From positions 558,001 through 622,000 of the forward strand of contig NZ_JAVHTY010000001.1 of the NCBI RefSeq assembly GCF_031085165.1: a stretch of 64,000 nucleotides of DNA, in the 5' to 3' direction. A program made the translations under genes and the position numbers. The notes under the pieces were generated by a model. The model was not told the origin of the DNA and searched no databases. It saw only the letters and a program-made list of their open reading frames with translations. The stretch comes from Pseudomonas sp. 102515 (lineage in GTDB: Bacteria > Pseudomonadota > Gammaproteobacteria > Pseudomonadales > Pseudomonadaceae). Positions 28,477 to 37,066 of this stretch are shown piece by piece; positions within the stretch are counted from its first letter, which is position 1, and each line of letters begins with the position of its first letter.

Positions 28477-29970
28477 TCAGAGCTTGATCCAGGTCGCCTT
28501 GAGTTCGGTGTATTTGTCGAAGGCGTGCAGCGACTTGTCGCGTCCGTTGCCGGACTGCTTGAAGCCGCCGAAGGGTGCCGTCATGTCGCCGCCATCATAC
28601 TGGTTGACCCAGACACTGCCCGCACGCAAGGCACGGGCCACGCGATGGGCGCGGGAGAGGTCAGCTGTCCAGACGGCGGCGGCCAGGCCATAGGGGGTGT
28701 CGTTGGCGATGCGCACGGCCTCCGCCTCACCGTCGAAGTCGATCACCGCCAGCACCGGGCCGAAGATCTCTTCCCGAGCGATGCGCATGGCATTGTCCAC
28801 GCCTTCGAAGATAGTCGGCGTGACGTAGCTGCCGCCGGTTTCGCTCAGGGCACGCGCGCCGCCGCTCACCAACCGGGCACCCTCGGCGCGGCCGGTCTCG
28901 ATGAAACCCAGCACGGTGCGCAGATGGCCCTCGTCCACCAGGGCGCCGACGCGGGTGTCGGGATTCAAGGCATGGCCGGGCGCCCAAGCCTGCAGCGCCT
29001 CCGCCACCAGGGCCAGGAAGCGCTCCTTGATCGAACGCTCCACCAGCAGTCGCGAGCCGGCGATGCACACCTCGCCCTGGTTGAAAGCAATGGCCGCGGC
29101 GGCTGCCTCGGCCGCGGCGGTCAGGTCCGGGGCATCGGCGAAGACGATGTTGGGGCTCTTGCCGCCCGCCTCCAGCCAGACACGCTTCATGTTCGACTCG
29201 CCGGCATAGACCAGCAGCTGCTTGGCGATGCGGGTGGAACCGGTAAAGACCAGGGTATCCACGTCCGGGTGCAGCGCCAGCGCCTGGCCGACGGTGTGGC
29301 CGTAGCCGGGCAGCACGTTGAACACCCCTGCCGGTATGCCGGCTTCCAGCGCCAGGCGAGCGATGCGGATGGCGGTCAGCGGCGACTTCTCGGAGGGCTT
29401 GAGGATCACCGAGTTGCCGCTGGCCAGCGCCGGCCCGAGCTTCCAGCAGGCCATCATCAGCGGGAAATTCCAGGGCACGATGGCCGCGACCACCCCCACC
29501 GGCTCGCGGGTCACCAGACCCAGCTGGTCACGCGGCGTGGGCGCCACCTCGTCGTAGACCTTGTCGATGGCCTCGGCGCTCCAGCGGATGGCATTGGCCG
29601 CCGCCGGGACGTCGATACCCAGGGAATCACTGATGGGCTTGCCCATGTCCAGGGTTTCCAGCAGCGCCAGCTCCTCGGCGTTCGCCAGCAGCAGATCGGC
29701 GAAGGCGATCAGGACCCGCTTGCGCTGCGCCGGCGCCTGATGGGCCCAGTCACCGCCTTGGAAACTGGCCCGCGCTGAACGGACCGCCGCCTCGGCGTCC
29801 TCGGCCATGCAACTGGCCACCTGGGCCAGGTGCCGGCCATCCACCGGACTCAGATCCTCGAAGGTGGCACCGCCCAGGGCGTCCTGATAACGGCCGTCGA
29901 TGAAGGCGCGGGATTCGACCGTCAATCCCTGGAAGCGCCGCTCCCAGTCCTGTTGCGTCAGCCTTGTCAT
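28477..29970 (-). CDS. puuC: Gamma-glutamyl-gamma-aminobutyraldehyde dehydrogenase PuuC
   Basis: This 497-residue aldehyde dehydrogenase has the NAD-binding NFPLMMACWKLGPALASGN block, the general-base Glu in WLEAGGKSPN, and the catalytic Cys in FNQGEVCIAGSRL. It oxidises gamma-glutamyl-aminobutyraldehyde to gamma-glutamyl-GABA. The ATG at 29968-29970 is preferred because GGAG lies seven bases upstream; an in-frame GTG two codons earlier is too close to that site. The gene starts 11 bases after puuA ends, so they are co-transcribed. Confidence 0.93.
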   Translation of the reverse strand: MTRLTQQDWERRFQGLTVESRAFIDGRYQDALGGATFEDLSPVDGRHLAQVASCMAEDAEAAVRSARASFQGGDWAHQAPAQRKRVLIAFADLLLANAEELALLETLDMGKPISDSLGIDVPAAANAIRWSAEAIDKVYDEVAPTPRDQLGLVTREPVGVVAAIVPWNFPLMMACWKLGPALASGNSVILKPSEKSPLTAIRIARLALEAGIPAGVFNVLPGYGHTVGQALALHPDVDTLVFTGSTRIAKQLLVYAGESNMKRVWLEAGGKSPNIVFADAPDLTAAAEAAAAAIAFNQGEVCIAGSRLLVERSIKERFLALVAEALQAWAPGHALNPDTRVGALVDEGHLRTVLGFIETGRAEGARLVSGGARALSETGGSYVTPTIFEGVDNAMRIAREEIFGPVLAVIDFDGEAEAVRIANDTPYGLAAAVWTADLSRAHRVARALRAGSVWVNQYDGGDMTAPFGGFKQSGNGRDKSLHAFDKYTELKATWIKL

Positions 29971-29981
29971 GATCACGCTCC

Positions 29982-31364
29982 TTAGACGGTGTGCAGGTAC
30001 CAGTTGTATTCGAGGTCGGAGATGGTGGTCTCGAACTCCTCCAGCTCGGCTTCCTTGCAGGCGACGAAGATGTCGATGTACTCGGGGCTGATGTACTGGT
30101 TCATCACCGCGCTGTCGTCCAGCCGGCGCAGGGCATCGCGCAGGTTGTTCGGCAGGCTCTGTTCGAGCTGCTCGTAGGAGTTGCCGCTGACCGGGGTGCC
30201 GGGCTCCAGGCGCTGGGTCATGCCATGGTGAATGCCGGCGAGGATCGAGGCCATCATCAGGTAGGGATTGGCGTCGGCCCCGGCGACCCGGTGCTCGATG
30301 CGGATCGCCTCGCTGCTGCCGGTGGGCACGCGCACCGCCACGGTGCGGTTGTCCAGGCCCCAGCTCGGCGCATTGGGCACATAGAACTGGGCGCCGAAGC
30401 GGCGATAGGAATTGACGTTCGGGCAGAGGAAGGCCATGGACGCCGGCAGGGTGTCCAGGATCCCGGCGATGGCATGGCGCAGCGGCGCATGGTGCTCCGG
30501 ATCGTCGGTGGCGAAGATGTTCTGCCCGGTCTGCTTGTCCAGCAGCGAGATGTGCACGTGCAGGCCATTGCCCGCCTGGCCGGGATAGGGCTTGGCCATG
30601 AAGGTGGAATCCATCTCATGGTCGTAGGCGATGTTCTTGATCAGCCGCTTGAGCAGCACTGCGTAGTCACAGGCCTTGATGGCGTCCTCGACGTGATGCA
30701 GGTTGACCTCGAATTGCGCCGGCGCGGATTCCTTGACGATGGCATCGGCCGGCAGCCCCTGCTCCTTGGCGCCTTCCAGCATGTCCTGCAGGCAATCCAC
30801 GTACTCGTCCAGGTCATCGATCAGATAGACCTGGGTGGAGACCGGCCGCTTGCCGGAGATCGGCGAGCGCGGCGGCTGCGGCCGGCCGTTCACGTTCTCC
30901 TGGTCGATCAGGTAGAACTCCAGCTCGAAGGCGGCGCAGATGGTCAGGCCTAGGTCGTCGAACTTCTTCACCACCCGCCGCAGCACCTCGCGCGGATCGG
31001 CGAAGAACGGCGAGCCGTCCTGCTCGTGCATGGTCATCAGCAACTGGGCGGTCGGCCGCTTCTGCCAGGGCTCGTAGCTCAGGGTGCCGGGAATGGGGAA
31101 GCAGGTGCGGTCGGCATCGCCGATGTGCAGGCCCAGCCCGGTGCTTTCCACCGTGGAGCCGTTGATGTCCAGGGCGAACAGCGAGGCCGGCAGATTGATG
31201 CCGCGCTCATAGACCTTGGACAGACTGGCCCGCTCGACGCGCTTGCCCCGGATGACGCCGTTCATGTCGGTGATCAACAGATCGACGTACTGGATCTCGG
31301 GGTGCTCCTTGAGAAAGCCGTTGGCTTCGGTGAGCTGGACGACGCGGGGGGATATCGAATTCAT
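29982..31364 (-). CDS. puuA: Gamma-glutamylputrescine synthetase PuuA (glutamine synthetase family)
   Basis: The 460-residue ATP-dependent ligase joins glutamate to putrescine or a related amine. Glutamine synthetase features are seen: beta-grasp N-terminus (YVDLLITDMNGVIRGKRVER), the FELEFYLID metal site, and NGLHVHISLLD in the catalytic barrel. SLFALDINGSTVESTG is typical of the PuuA/Pau subgroup. The ATG at 31362-31364 is chosen because AAGGA lies eight bases upstream; another ATG nine bases earlier lacks a site. Divergent from a LysR gene. Pseudomonas has several paralogues with different polyamine preference. Confidence 0.92.
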   Translation of the reverse strand: MNSISPRVVQLTEANGFLKEHPEIQYVDLLITDMNGVIRGKRVERASLSKVYERGINLPASLFALDINGSTVESTGLGLHIGDADRTCFPIPGTLSYEPWQKRPTAQLLMTMHEQDGSPFFADPREVLRRVVKKFDDLGLTICAAFELEFYLIDQENVNGRPQPPRSPISGKRPVSTQVYLIDDLDEYVDCLQDMLEGAKEQGLPADAIVKESAPAQFEVNLHHVEDAIKACDYAVLLKRLIKNIAYDHEMDSTFMAKPYPGQAGNGLHVHISLLDKQTGQNIFATDDPEHHAPLRHAIAGILDTLPASMAFLCPNVNSYRRFGAQFYVPNAPSWGLDNRTVAVRVPTGSSEAIRIEHRVAGADANPYLMMASILAGIHHGMTQRLEPGTPVSGNSYEQLEQSLPNNLRDALRRLDDSAVMNQYISPEYIDIFVACKEAELEEFETTISDLEYNWYLHTV

Positions 31365-31566
31365 GGGAGGCATCCTTGACGCTGGCCCGCTTCGTTGTGC
31401 TTGCTCGTGCGGGTCTGGCAGCGTGGCTGTGGGCGGTGGTTCCTGCAGGCGCCGACCTCTTTGCCAAGGTCCGCCCTTCCACCTGATTGCCCTCGACGGG
31501 CCGGGCCAGTATAAATTGGCATGAGCGCAACCCATATCGGCGAATCGGCAAAGGAAGAATGCACCG

Positions 31567-32499
31567 ATGCAATATCAGATAGGCCATGCCGATCTCAGGC
31601 TGATCCTCGCCCTGGTGCGCGGCCGGACCCTGGCCAGGGCTGCCGAGCAGCTGCAGGTGGACGTCTCCACGGTCTTTCGCGCCATCCGCAAGCTCGAAGC
31701 CAATCTGCAGGTCGCGCTGTTCGACAAGACCCGCCGCGGCTACACCCCGACCCAGAGTGCCAAGGCCCTCGCCGAACAGGCCGAGCGCGCCGAACAGGCG
31801 CTGGACGCGGCGCGCATCGCCCTCACCCAGGGCGAGAACGTCATCAGCGGCACGGTCCGCCTGACTTGTACCGATGCCGTGCTGCGCAGCCTGCTCCTGC
31901 CGGGGCTCGCCGACCTCATGCCGCGCTATCCCGCGGTCGCCCTGGAAGTCGCCACCTCCAACACCTTCGCCAGCCTGAGCCGGCGGGATGCGGACATCGC
32001 CCTGCGCCTATCCAACGCCCCACCCGAACACCTGATCGGCCGCCGGCTCGGTCGCAGCTCCTATTTCGTCTGCGGTCACGAGCGCTATCGCGCCGGTTAT
32101 GGCCCGCTGGCCACCGAATTGCCCTGGATCGCCCCGGATGATTCCCTGGCCGATCACGTCTCGGTCACCTGGCTGCGCCAGGCCTACCCCAGCCTCACCC
32201 CGCGCTATCGCTGCAGCAGCATGTCCGCGGTCGGCGGCCTGGTCGGTGCCGGTCTCGGCGTGGCCGCCCTCCCCGACTTCATGATCAGCAGCCTGGACGG
32301 CGTCGAACGCCTGGGTCCGGCGCTGCCCGGTTGCGACACCGATATCTGGCTGCTGACCCGCCCGGACAATCTGTCGCTGCGCTCGGTGCAGATCCTCTTC
32401 GATGAGCTGGCGAATCTGTTGAAAGCCCGGATAGCGGAGGTGTGTCTGGCCTGCAGCGAAGCTGCTCGTCCGTCGGATTTAATGCCAGTTCACCTATGA
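31567..32499 (+). CDS. LysR-family regulator divergent from the puu operon
   Basis: The 310-residue LysR-type regulator has an N-terminal helix-turn-helix (ARAAEQLQVDVSTVFRAIRK, residues 21-40) and a periplasmic-binding-protein-like effector domain (VRLTCTDAVLRSLLLPG onward). GVAALPDFM is the end of the effector fold. It faces puuA across 202 bases, the usual position of a LysR activator, so it probably controls the puu operon. Known puu loci in enterobacteria use the unrelated PuuR repressor, so this is a different control system. Confidence 0.9.
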   Translation: MQYQIGHADLRLILALVRGRTLARAAEQLQVDVSTVFRAIRKLEANLQVALFDKTRRGYTPTQSAKALAEQAERAEQALDAARIALTQGENVISGTVRLTCTDAVLRSLLLPGLADLMPRYPAVALEVATSNTFASLSRRDADIALRLSNAPPEHLIGRRLGRSSYFVCGHERYRAGYGPLATELPWIAPDDSLADHVSVTWLRQAYPSLTPRYRCSSMSAVGGLVGAGLGVAALPDFMISSLDGVERLGPALPGCDTDIWLLTRPDNLSLRSVQILFDELANLLKARIAEVCLACSEAARPSDLMPVHL

Positions 32500-32751
32500 C
32501 TTCCGAAGCACTACGGCCCATTAAAGCAATCGTTGACCGAAGGTTTTGACGAATTTATTACGTATTCTTCACGAGCTTTTTGAAGATAAGGTCGTCAACG
32601 CAACTAAAAGTCTTCGAGTTCTTTTCAGACACGCGGAGTCAAGCACGAAAAGCGTCGTTTACCGGTAGGCCGTCGGCGACGAATTGCCTTAAAAAACAAG
32701 TCGGTTAGGCGATATCGAGAGTCATGGTGGTCAATTCCCACGGAGACAACG
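32500..32751. other. AT-richer non-coding region upstream of a small gene
   Basis: This 250-base stretch is clearly richer in A and T than its surroundings (for example AATTTATTACGTATTC near 32550). No gene with family features was found. It contains the leader of the 70-codon gene at 32752. Lower GC suggests foreign origin or a regulatory region; no terminal repeats were seen. Confidence 0.5.
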
Positions 32752-32964
32752 ATGAGCAGCCGCTTCGCCATACCCGATAACCCCGACCGCGATTGTCTGT
32801 TGAACATTCACCGGCTTCTCACCTCGAGAATCGATCAACTGCGCAATGTCGATATGGGCAGCTCGCAACTGCAGGAGATTCTCTTCCAGTTCGAAGCCCT
32901 GACGGCGGAAACCATCCAACTGGTCGAGGAAGTAGCCGTGAGACTGGCGACCGATGCGCATTAG
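32752..32964 (+). CDS. Small hypothetical protein
   Basis: A 70-residue acidic protein, beginning MSSRFAIPDNPDRDCLLNIH, with no signal peptide or membrane segment. The central and C-terminal part (LQEILFQFEALTAETIQLVEE) looks like one long amphipathic helix, as in small dimeric helical proteins. A plausible ribosome-binding site (CGGAGACA) precedes the ATG. I do not recognise the family. It stands in an AT-richer pocket and shows normal codon use, so it is probably real. Confidence 0.55.
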   Translation: MSSRFAIPDNPDRDCLLNIHRLLTSRIDQLRNVDMGSSQLQEILFQFEALTAETIQLVEEVAVRLATDAH

Positions 32965-33359
32965 CTGACCACCGCGGCGGTATTGCCGGGCAAGGAGCTG
33001 CCCGGCGCCCTACCGGAGAGTGGTCACGGCATGCGATCGGACAGGGTCACCTGCGCACTCACCCTAGCCAGGGTGACACCCGGGCATGGCCGGGACGAGT
33101 GCCGACAAGCCGCTTCTGGCCAAGGCGCTCGCCGCCCGCTCGAGGCCATTCTGGACAGACTGAACGACAGGCATGGGCCCTGGCATTCAACCCCCTCGCC
33201 CGACACCGAGGCGCGTCCCCGCGGGGCGCAAGCGTCGCCGCTGTGCCGTGTGCTGGAGAGACTGAGGGCCAACTCCGAATCGAGCGTGGACGGTCACCGG
33301 CAGGCAGGGAGGCGCCGAGCAGCCGTCGAAATCAACCCCAAGCAGCCAAGGCAAGACCG
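32965..33359. other. No recognisable gene
   Basis: Several frames stay open here because of the high GC content, including one of 126 codons, but none has a convincing start, composition or motif. The stretch probably carries the promoter of the 78-codon gene at 33360 and may be decayed coding sequence. Confidence 0.4.
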
Positions 33360-33596
33360 ATGAACAACGCCAATCCCGCAACCCTGCCCACGCAATTCCT
33401 GATGCAGCGTCTGAGTCGTGAACTGGACGGCTGGACCGTTCTGGTGAGCCCGACCTGCCCCGACGGTTCGATCTTCGCCCGTCTGTATTCGCGCTCCGAC
33501 ACTCGGGCCGTGGCGATCCCCTTCGACGCCCAGGCGATCGACAACGACCGCTATATCCGCGAGCGGCTGGCGCTGGTGCGCCCAGCCCGCGGGTGA
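33360..33596 (+). CDS. Small hypothetical protein
   Basis: A 78-residue protein starting MNNANPATLPTQFLMQRLSR and containing ELDGWTVLVSPTCPDGSIFA, without signal peptide or membrane segments. The family is not recognised; it looks like a small single-domain alpha/beta protein. AAGGCAAG precedes the ATG by a few bases. It converges with the LacI-family gene, 24 bases away. Confidence rests on codon composition and clean start only. Confidence 0.5.
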   Translation: MNNANPATLPTQFLMQRLSRELDGWTVLVSPTCPDGSIFARLYSRSDTRAVAIPFDAQAIDNDRYIRERLALVRPARG

Positions 33597-33620
33597 CGAG
33601 ACCTCCGCGCCAGCGGGATC

Positions 33621-34616
33621 TCAGCGAAGGCTACAGGGCCCGGTACTGGCCCGTACCACCAGTTCGAAGGGCAACACCACCTCCCGGCTGGTCGGTGGCG
33701 AACCGTTGAGGATCTCCAGCAACAGGGCGACCGCTCGCTGGCCGAAGGCCTCCGCGGGCTGGGCGATGGTGGTCAGCGGGGGCTCGCTGTAGGCGGCGAA
33801 GGCGATGTCGTCGAAGCCTGCCAGGGACAGGTCCTCGGGCACCCGCAACCCGGCGCTGCGAAGCGTCTGGAGCGCGCCGATCGCCATCTCGTCGCTGCAG
33901 CAAAACAGCGCGGTTGGCCGCTCCGGTAGCCTCAGCAGCGCCCGGGCGGCGGCGGCGCCGGCAGCCAGGGTGAAGTCGCCCGCGCGCAGCAGATCCGGGT
34001 CCAGGGGGATGCCGGCCTCGGTGAGCGCCTCCTGGTAGCCGGCCAGGCGCTCCAGGGTGAGCGGGCTGTCTTGCGGCCCCTTGATCAGGGCGATACGTCT
34101 GTGACCGAGCGCCAGCAGGTGTTCGGTCAGGCAGCGGGCGGCGGCACGGTTGTCCAGCCGCACCTTGGGCCAGGGGTGCTCGGCGAGCACCTCGCAGGCA
34201 TTCACCACCGGCGGTGCGTCGGCGTCACCGGCGAAGGGATCGAAGGCGCGCAGCTGGATCACCCCGTCCGCCTGCCGCGCATAGACCAGTTCGGCGTACT
34301 CGCGCTCGCGGGCCTCGTCGCCCGCGGTATCGCACAGCAGCACCCGATATCCCGCCGCCTGGGCCGCCTGCTGGATCCCGGCGATGACGCGAGCGAAGAA
34401 GCTGTTGGCGATCAGCGGCACCAGTACCACCAGGTTGCCGGTGCGTCGCGAGCGAAACTGCACCGCCATCCCGTTGGGCCGGTAGTTGGCCGCGGTCACG
34501 GCGGCCTGCACCCGTTCGCGGGTCGCTGGCGCCACCACCTCGGGATTCTTCAGGGTGCGCGACACGGTCGCGACCGAGACCCCGGCCAGTTCGGCGACCC
34601 TGCGGATGTTGGACAT
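33621..34616 (-). CDS. LacI-family transcriptional repressor
   Basis: The 331-residue regulator has the LacI helix-turn-helix and hinge (RRVAELAGVSVATVSRTLKN, then YRPNGMAVQFRSRRTG) and a ribose-binding-protein-like effector domain (LVPLIANSFFARVIAGIQQA; SLAGFDDIAFAAYSEPPLTT). It faces a sugar dehydrogenase operon across 162 bases, in which a perfect 14-bp palindrome of LacI type lies. It should repress that operon until a sugar-like inducer binds. Confidence 0.94.
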   Translation of the reverse strand: MSNIRRVAELAGVSVATVSRTLKNPEVVAPATRERVQAAVTAANYRPNGMAVQFRSRRTGNLVVLVPLIANSFFARVIAGIQQAAQAAGYRVLLCDTAGDEAREREYAELVYARQADGVIQLRAFDPFAGDADAPPVVNACEVLAEHPWPKVRLDNRAAARCLTEHLLALGHRRIALIKGPQDSPLTLERLAGYQEALTEAGIPLDPDLLRAGDFTLAAGAAAARALLRLPERPTALFCCSDEMAIGALQTLRSAGLRVPEDLSLAGFDDIAFAAYSEPPLTTIAQPAEAFGQRAVALLLEILNGSPPTSREVVLPFELVVRASTGPCSLR

Positions 34617-34733
34617 GCGGCCTCGGTGAGCGTGGGAGAGCCCGTCACTGTGCGCAAAGCCGGGCGTCCGGGCAAGCCGTACGTCCGCCGGGCGCTTGAC
34701 TAAAGACCGCCACAGGCTCCAAATATTCGTAGA

Positions 34734-34747
34734 TGTAACCGGTTACA
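34734..34747. promoter_or_regulatory. LacI-type operator, perfect 14-bp palindrome
   Basis: TGTAACCGGTTACA is perfectly symmetric with the central CG step required by LacI-family proteins. It lies 32 bases before the start of the Gfo/Idh/MocA gene and 118 bases from the LacI start, between the two divergent genes. Repression of the plus-strand operon is the likely role. Confidence 0.88.
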
Positions 34748-34778
34748 CTCAACACAACGATAAACCGAGGGTAAGAGG

Positions 34779-35945
34779 ATGCAGGCTGAAACCGGCGGCA
34801 GGGTCCGTTACGGCATGATCGGTGGCGGCCAGGGCGCGTTCATCGGCGCGGCCCACCGGCGCGCAGCGGCCCTGGATGGCGCGCTCGAACTGGTCTGCGG
34901 CGCCTTCAGCCGCGATCCCGCCAACAACGGCACGACCGGACGGGAGCTGGGTCTGGCGCCCGAGCGGGTCTATGCCTCCTGGGAAACCTTGCTGGCCGAC
35001 GAAGCCCGGCTACCCCTCGAGCAGCGGGTCGAGTTGGTGGTGATCGTCACGCCCAACGACCTCCATGTGCCCATCGCCCAGGCGGCCCTGACGGCCGGCT
35101 TCCACGTCTTTTCGGAAAAACCCGCGGGCATCTCCCTGGCCCAGGTGCAGAGCCTGGCGAACACGTTGGCCGCCCTGCCCCTGCGCTATGCGCTGGCCCA
35201 CACCTACCTCGGCTATCCCCTGGTGTGGGAGGCCCGTGAGCGGGTCGCCCGCGGAGAGCTGGGGGCACTACGCAAGATCCATGTGGAATACCCCCAGGGC
35301 TGGCTCGCCCAGGACCTGGCCGCCACCGGCAACCGGCAGGCGGCCTGGCGCGACGATCCGGCCGCCTCCGGTCCGGGCGGTTGCCTGGGCGACATCGGCA
35401 CTCATGCCTTCAGCCTGGCCGAATTCATCGGTGGCCAGCCCATCACCCGCCTCAGCGCCCATCTGCGCAGCCACCTGCCCGGTCGGCGGCTGGACGACGA
35501 TGTCATGGTGCTGTTCGAGACCGCCGCGGGCGCCAGCGGTAGTCTGCTAGCCAGCCAGGTCTGTGCGGGCGAGGAAAACGGCCTGCGTATCCGCCTCTAC
35601 GGCGAGCGCGGCAGTCTGGAATGGCGGCAGCAGGCACCCAACAGCCTGCTGCTGCGCAGCCTCGACCAACCGCCGCAGGACCTGCGCGCCGGCCTCGGCC
35701 AACCCTGGCTGAGCGCAGGCGCCCAGCAGCGCCTGCGCCTGCCCGCCGGGCATCCGGAGGGCTATCTCGAAGCCCTGGCCAATCTCTATCGCGACCTGGC
35801 CGCGGCCATTCGCGATCCGGCCGATTCGGCGGCAGGGCTGCCCGGCATCAGCACCGGCTGGCGCGGCCTGGCCTTCATCGAAACCGCCCTGGCCAGCCAT
35901 CGGCGCCAGGGCGCCTGGATCCCCTTACCGACCCTAGGAGCCTGA
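34779..35945 (+). CDS. Gfo/Idh/MocA-family sugar dehydrogenase
   Basis: The 388-residue NAD(P)-dependent oxidoreductase has an N-terminal Rossmann fold ([17 protein letters not shown], residues 12-28), the EKP motif ([10 protein letters not shown], catalytic Lys), and the [13 protein letters not shown] segment with Asp and His of the active site. The [13 protein letters not shown] variant marks the subgroup that oxidises sugars or glycosides, often at C3. It is the first gene of a three-gene operon with a TIM-barrel isomerase and an MFS transporter. The substrate is unknown. Confidence 0.88.
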   Translation: MQAETGGRVRYGMIGGGQGAFIGAAHRRAAALDGALELVCGAFSRDPANNGTTGRELGLAPERVYASWETLLADEARLPLEQRVELVVIVTPNDLHVPIAQAALTAGFHVFSEKPAGISLAQVQSLANTLAALPLRYALAHTYLGYPLVWEARERVARGELGALRKIHVEYPQGWLAQDLAATGNRQAAWRDDPAASGPGGCLGDIGTHAFSLAEFIGGQPITRLSAHLRSHLPGRRLDDDVMVLFETAAGASGSLLASQVCAGEENGLRIRLYGERGSLEWRQQAPNSLLLRSLDQPPQDLRAGLGQPWLSAGAQQRLRLPAGHPEGYLEALANLYRDLAAAIRDPADSAAGLPGISTGWRGLAFIETALASHRRQGAWIPLPTLGA

Positions 35946-35947
35946 AC

Positions 35948-37018
35948 ATGGCCGCCAACGCTCGTCCCGGCCTCAAGGGCCCGGCGATCTTTCTCGCCCA
36001 GTTTCTCGATGACAAGCCGCCCTTCGACACCCTGCCCAACCTGGCGCGCTGGGCGGCGGACCTCGGCTACCGGGGCATCCAGCTGCCGACGCTGGGCCCG
36101 CAGTGCCCAAATCTGGAACGCGCCGCCGCCAGCCAGGACTACTGCGACGAACTGCTCGGGCAATGCGCCGAGGCCGGAGTGGCCATCAGCGAGCTCTCCA
36201 CCCACCTGCAGGGACAACTGGTAGCCGTGCATCCGGCCTTCAGCGAGGCCTTCGACGGCTTCGCCCCGCCGGCGCTGCGCGGTCGCCCGGAGGAGCGCCA
36301 GGCCTGGGCCGTCAAGCAGCTCAAGCTGGCCGCCAAGGCCAGTCGCCGCCTCGGTCTCAAGGCGGTGGCGAGCTTTTCCGGCGCCCTGCTCTGGCCCTAT
36401 GTCTATCCCTGGCCACAGCGTCCGGCGGGCCTGGTGGACGAGGGCTTCGCCGAGCTGGCCCGTCGCTGGCGCCCCATCCTCGACGTCTACGGCGAGGAAG
36501 GCATCGACCTCTGCTTCGAATTGCATCCCGGCGAAGACCTGCACGACGGCGCCACCTTCGAGCGCTTCCTGGCGGCAGTCGACGACCATCCCCGGGCGCG
36601 GATCCTCTATGACCCCAGCCATTTCGTCCTGCAGCAGCTGGACTACCTGGGCTTCATCGACCGCTATCACGCACGCATCGGCATGTTCCACGTCAAGGAC
36701 GCGGAATTCCGTCCCGATGCGCGCAGCGGCGTCTATGGCGGCTACCAGGACTGGGCCGAGCGGCCGGGGCGCTTCCGTTCCCTGGGCGATGGCCAGGTCG
36801 ATTTCGGCGCCATCTTCAGCAAGCTCACCCAGTACGGCTTCGACGGCTGGGCGGTGCTGGAATGGGAATGCTGCCTCAAGGACGCGACCCAGGGCGCGGC
36901 CGAAGGGGCACCCTTCATCCAGCGTCACCTGATCCAACCGGCCACCCGCGCCTTCGACGACTTCGCCGGCAGCGAGGCCGACCCGGCGCGCAATCGGCGG
37001 ATGCTGGGCCTGGAGTAA
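35948..37018 (+). CDS. Sugar phosphate isomerase/epimerase-like TIM-barrel protein
   Basis: This 356-residue protein belongs to the xylose-isomerase-like TIM-barrel (AP endonuclease 2) superfamily. Metal-binding residues are visible in order: Glu in LCFELHPGED, Asp/His in YDPSHFVLQQLD, His in GMFHVKDAEF, and Glu in VLEWECC. The ATG at 35948 follows the upstream stop by two bases, with AGGAG in the end of that gene, so it is co-translated. Likely an epimerase, isomerase or lyase acting on the product of the dehydrogenase; 3-keto-sugar chemistry is one possibility. Confidence 0.87.
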   Translation: MAANARPGLKGPAIFLAQFLDDKPPFDTLPNLARWAADLGYRGIQLPTLGPQCPNLERAAASQDYCDELLGQCAEAGVAISELSTHLQGQLVAVHPAFSEAFDGFAPPALRGRPEERQAWAVKQLKLAAKASRRLGLKAVASFSGALLWPYVYPWPQRPAGLVDEGFAELARRWRPILDVYGEEGIDLCFELHPGEDLHDGATFERFLAAVDDHPRARILYDPSHFVLQQLDYLGFIDRYHARIGMFHVKDAEFRPDARSGVYGGYQDWAERPGRFRSLGDGQVDFGAIFSKLTQYGFDGWAVLEWECCLKDATQGAAEGAPFIQRHLIQPATRAFDDFAGSEADPARNRRMLGLE

Positions 37019-37066
37019 GGACCCCGCTCGTTTTTTCGTCACATAACCCACAACAAGGAATCGACG

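Noticed and set aside
32983-33363. A 126-codon plus-strand frame between two small genes
   Set aside because: Low-complexity composition, no ribosome-binding site and overlap with the start of the next gene; not supported as a gene.
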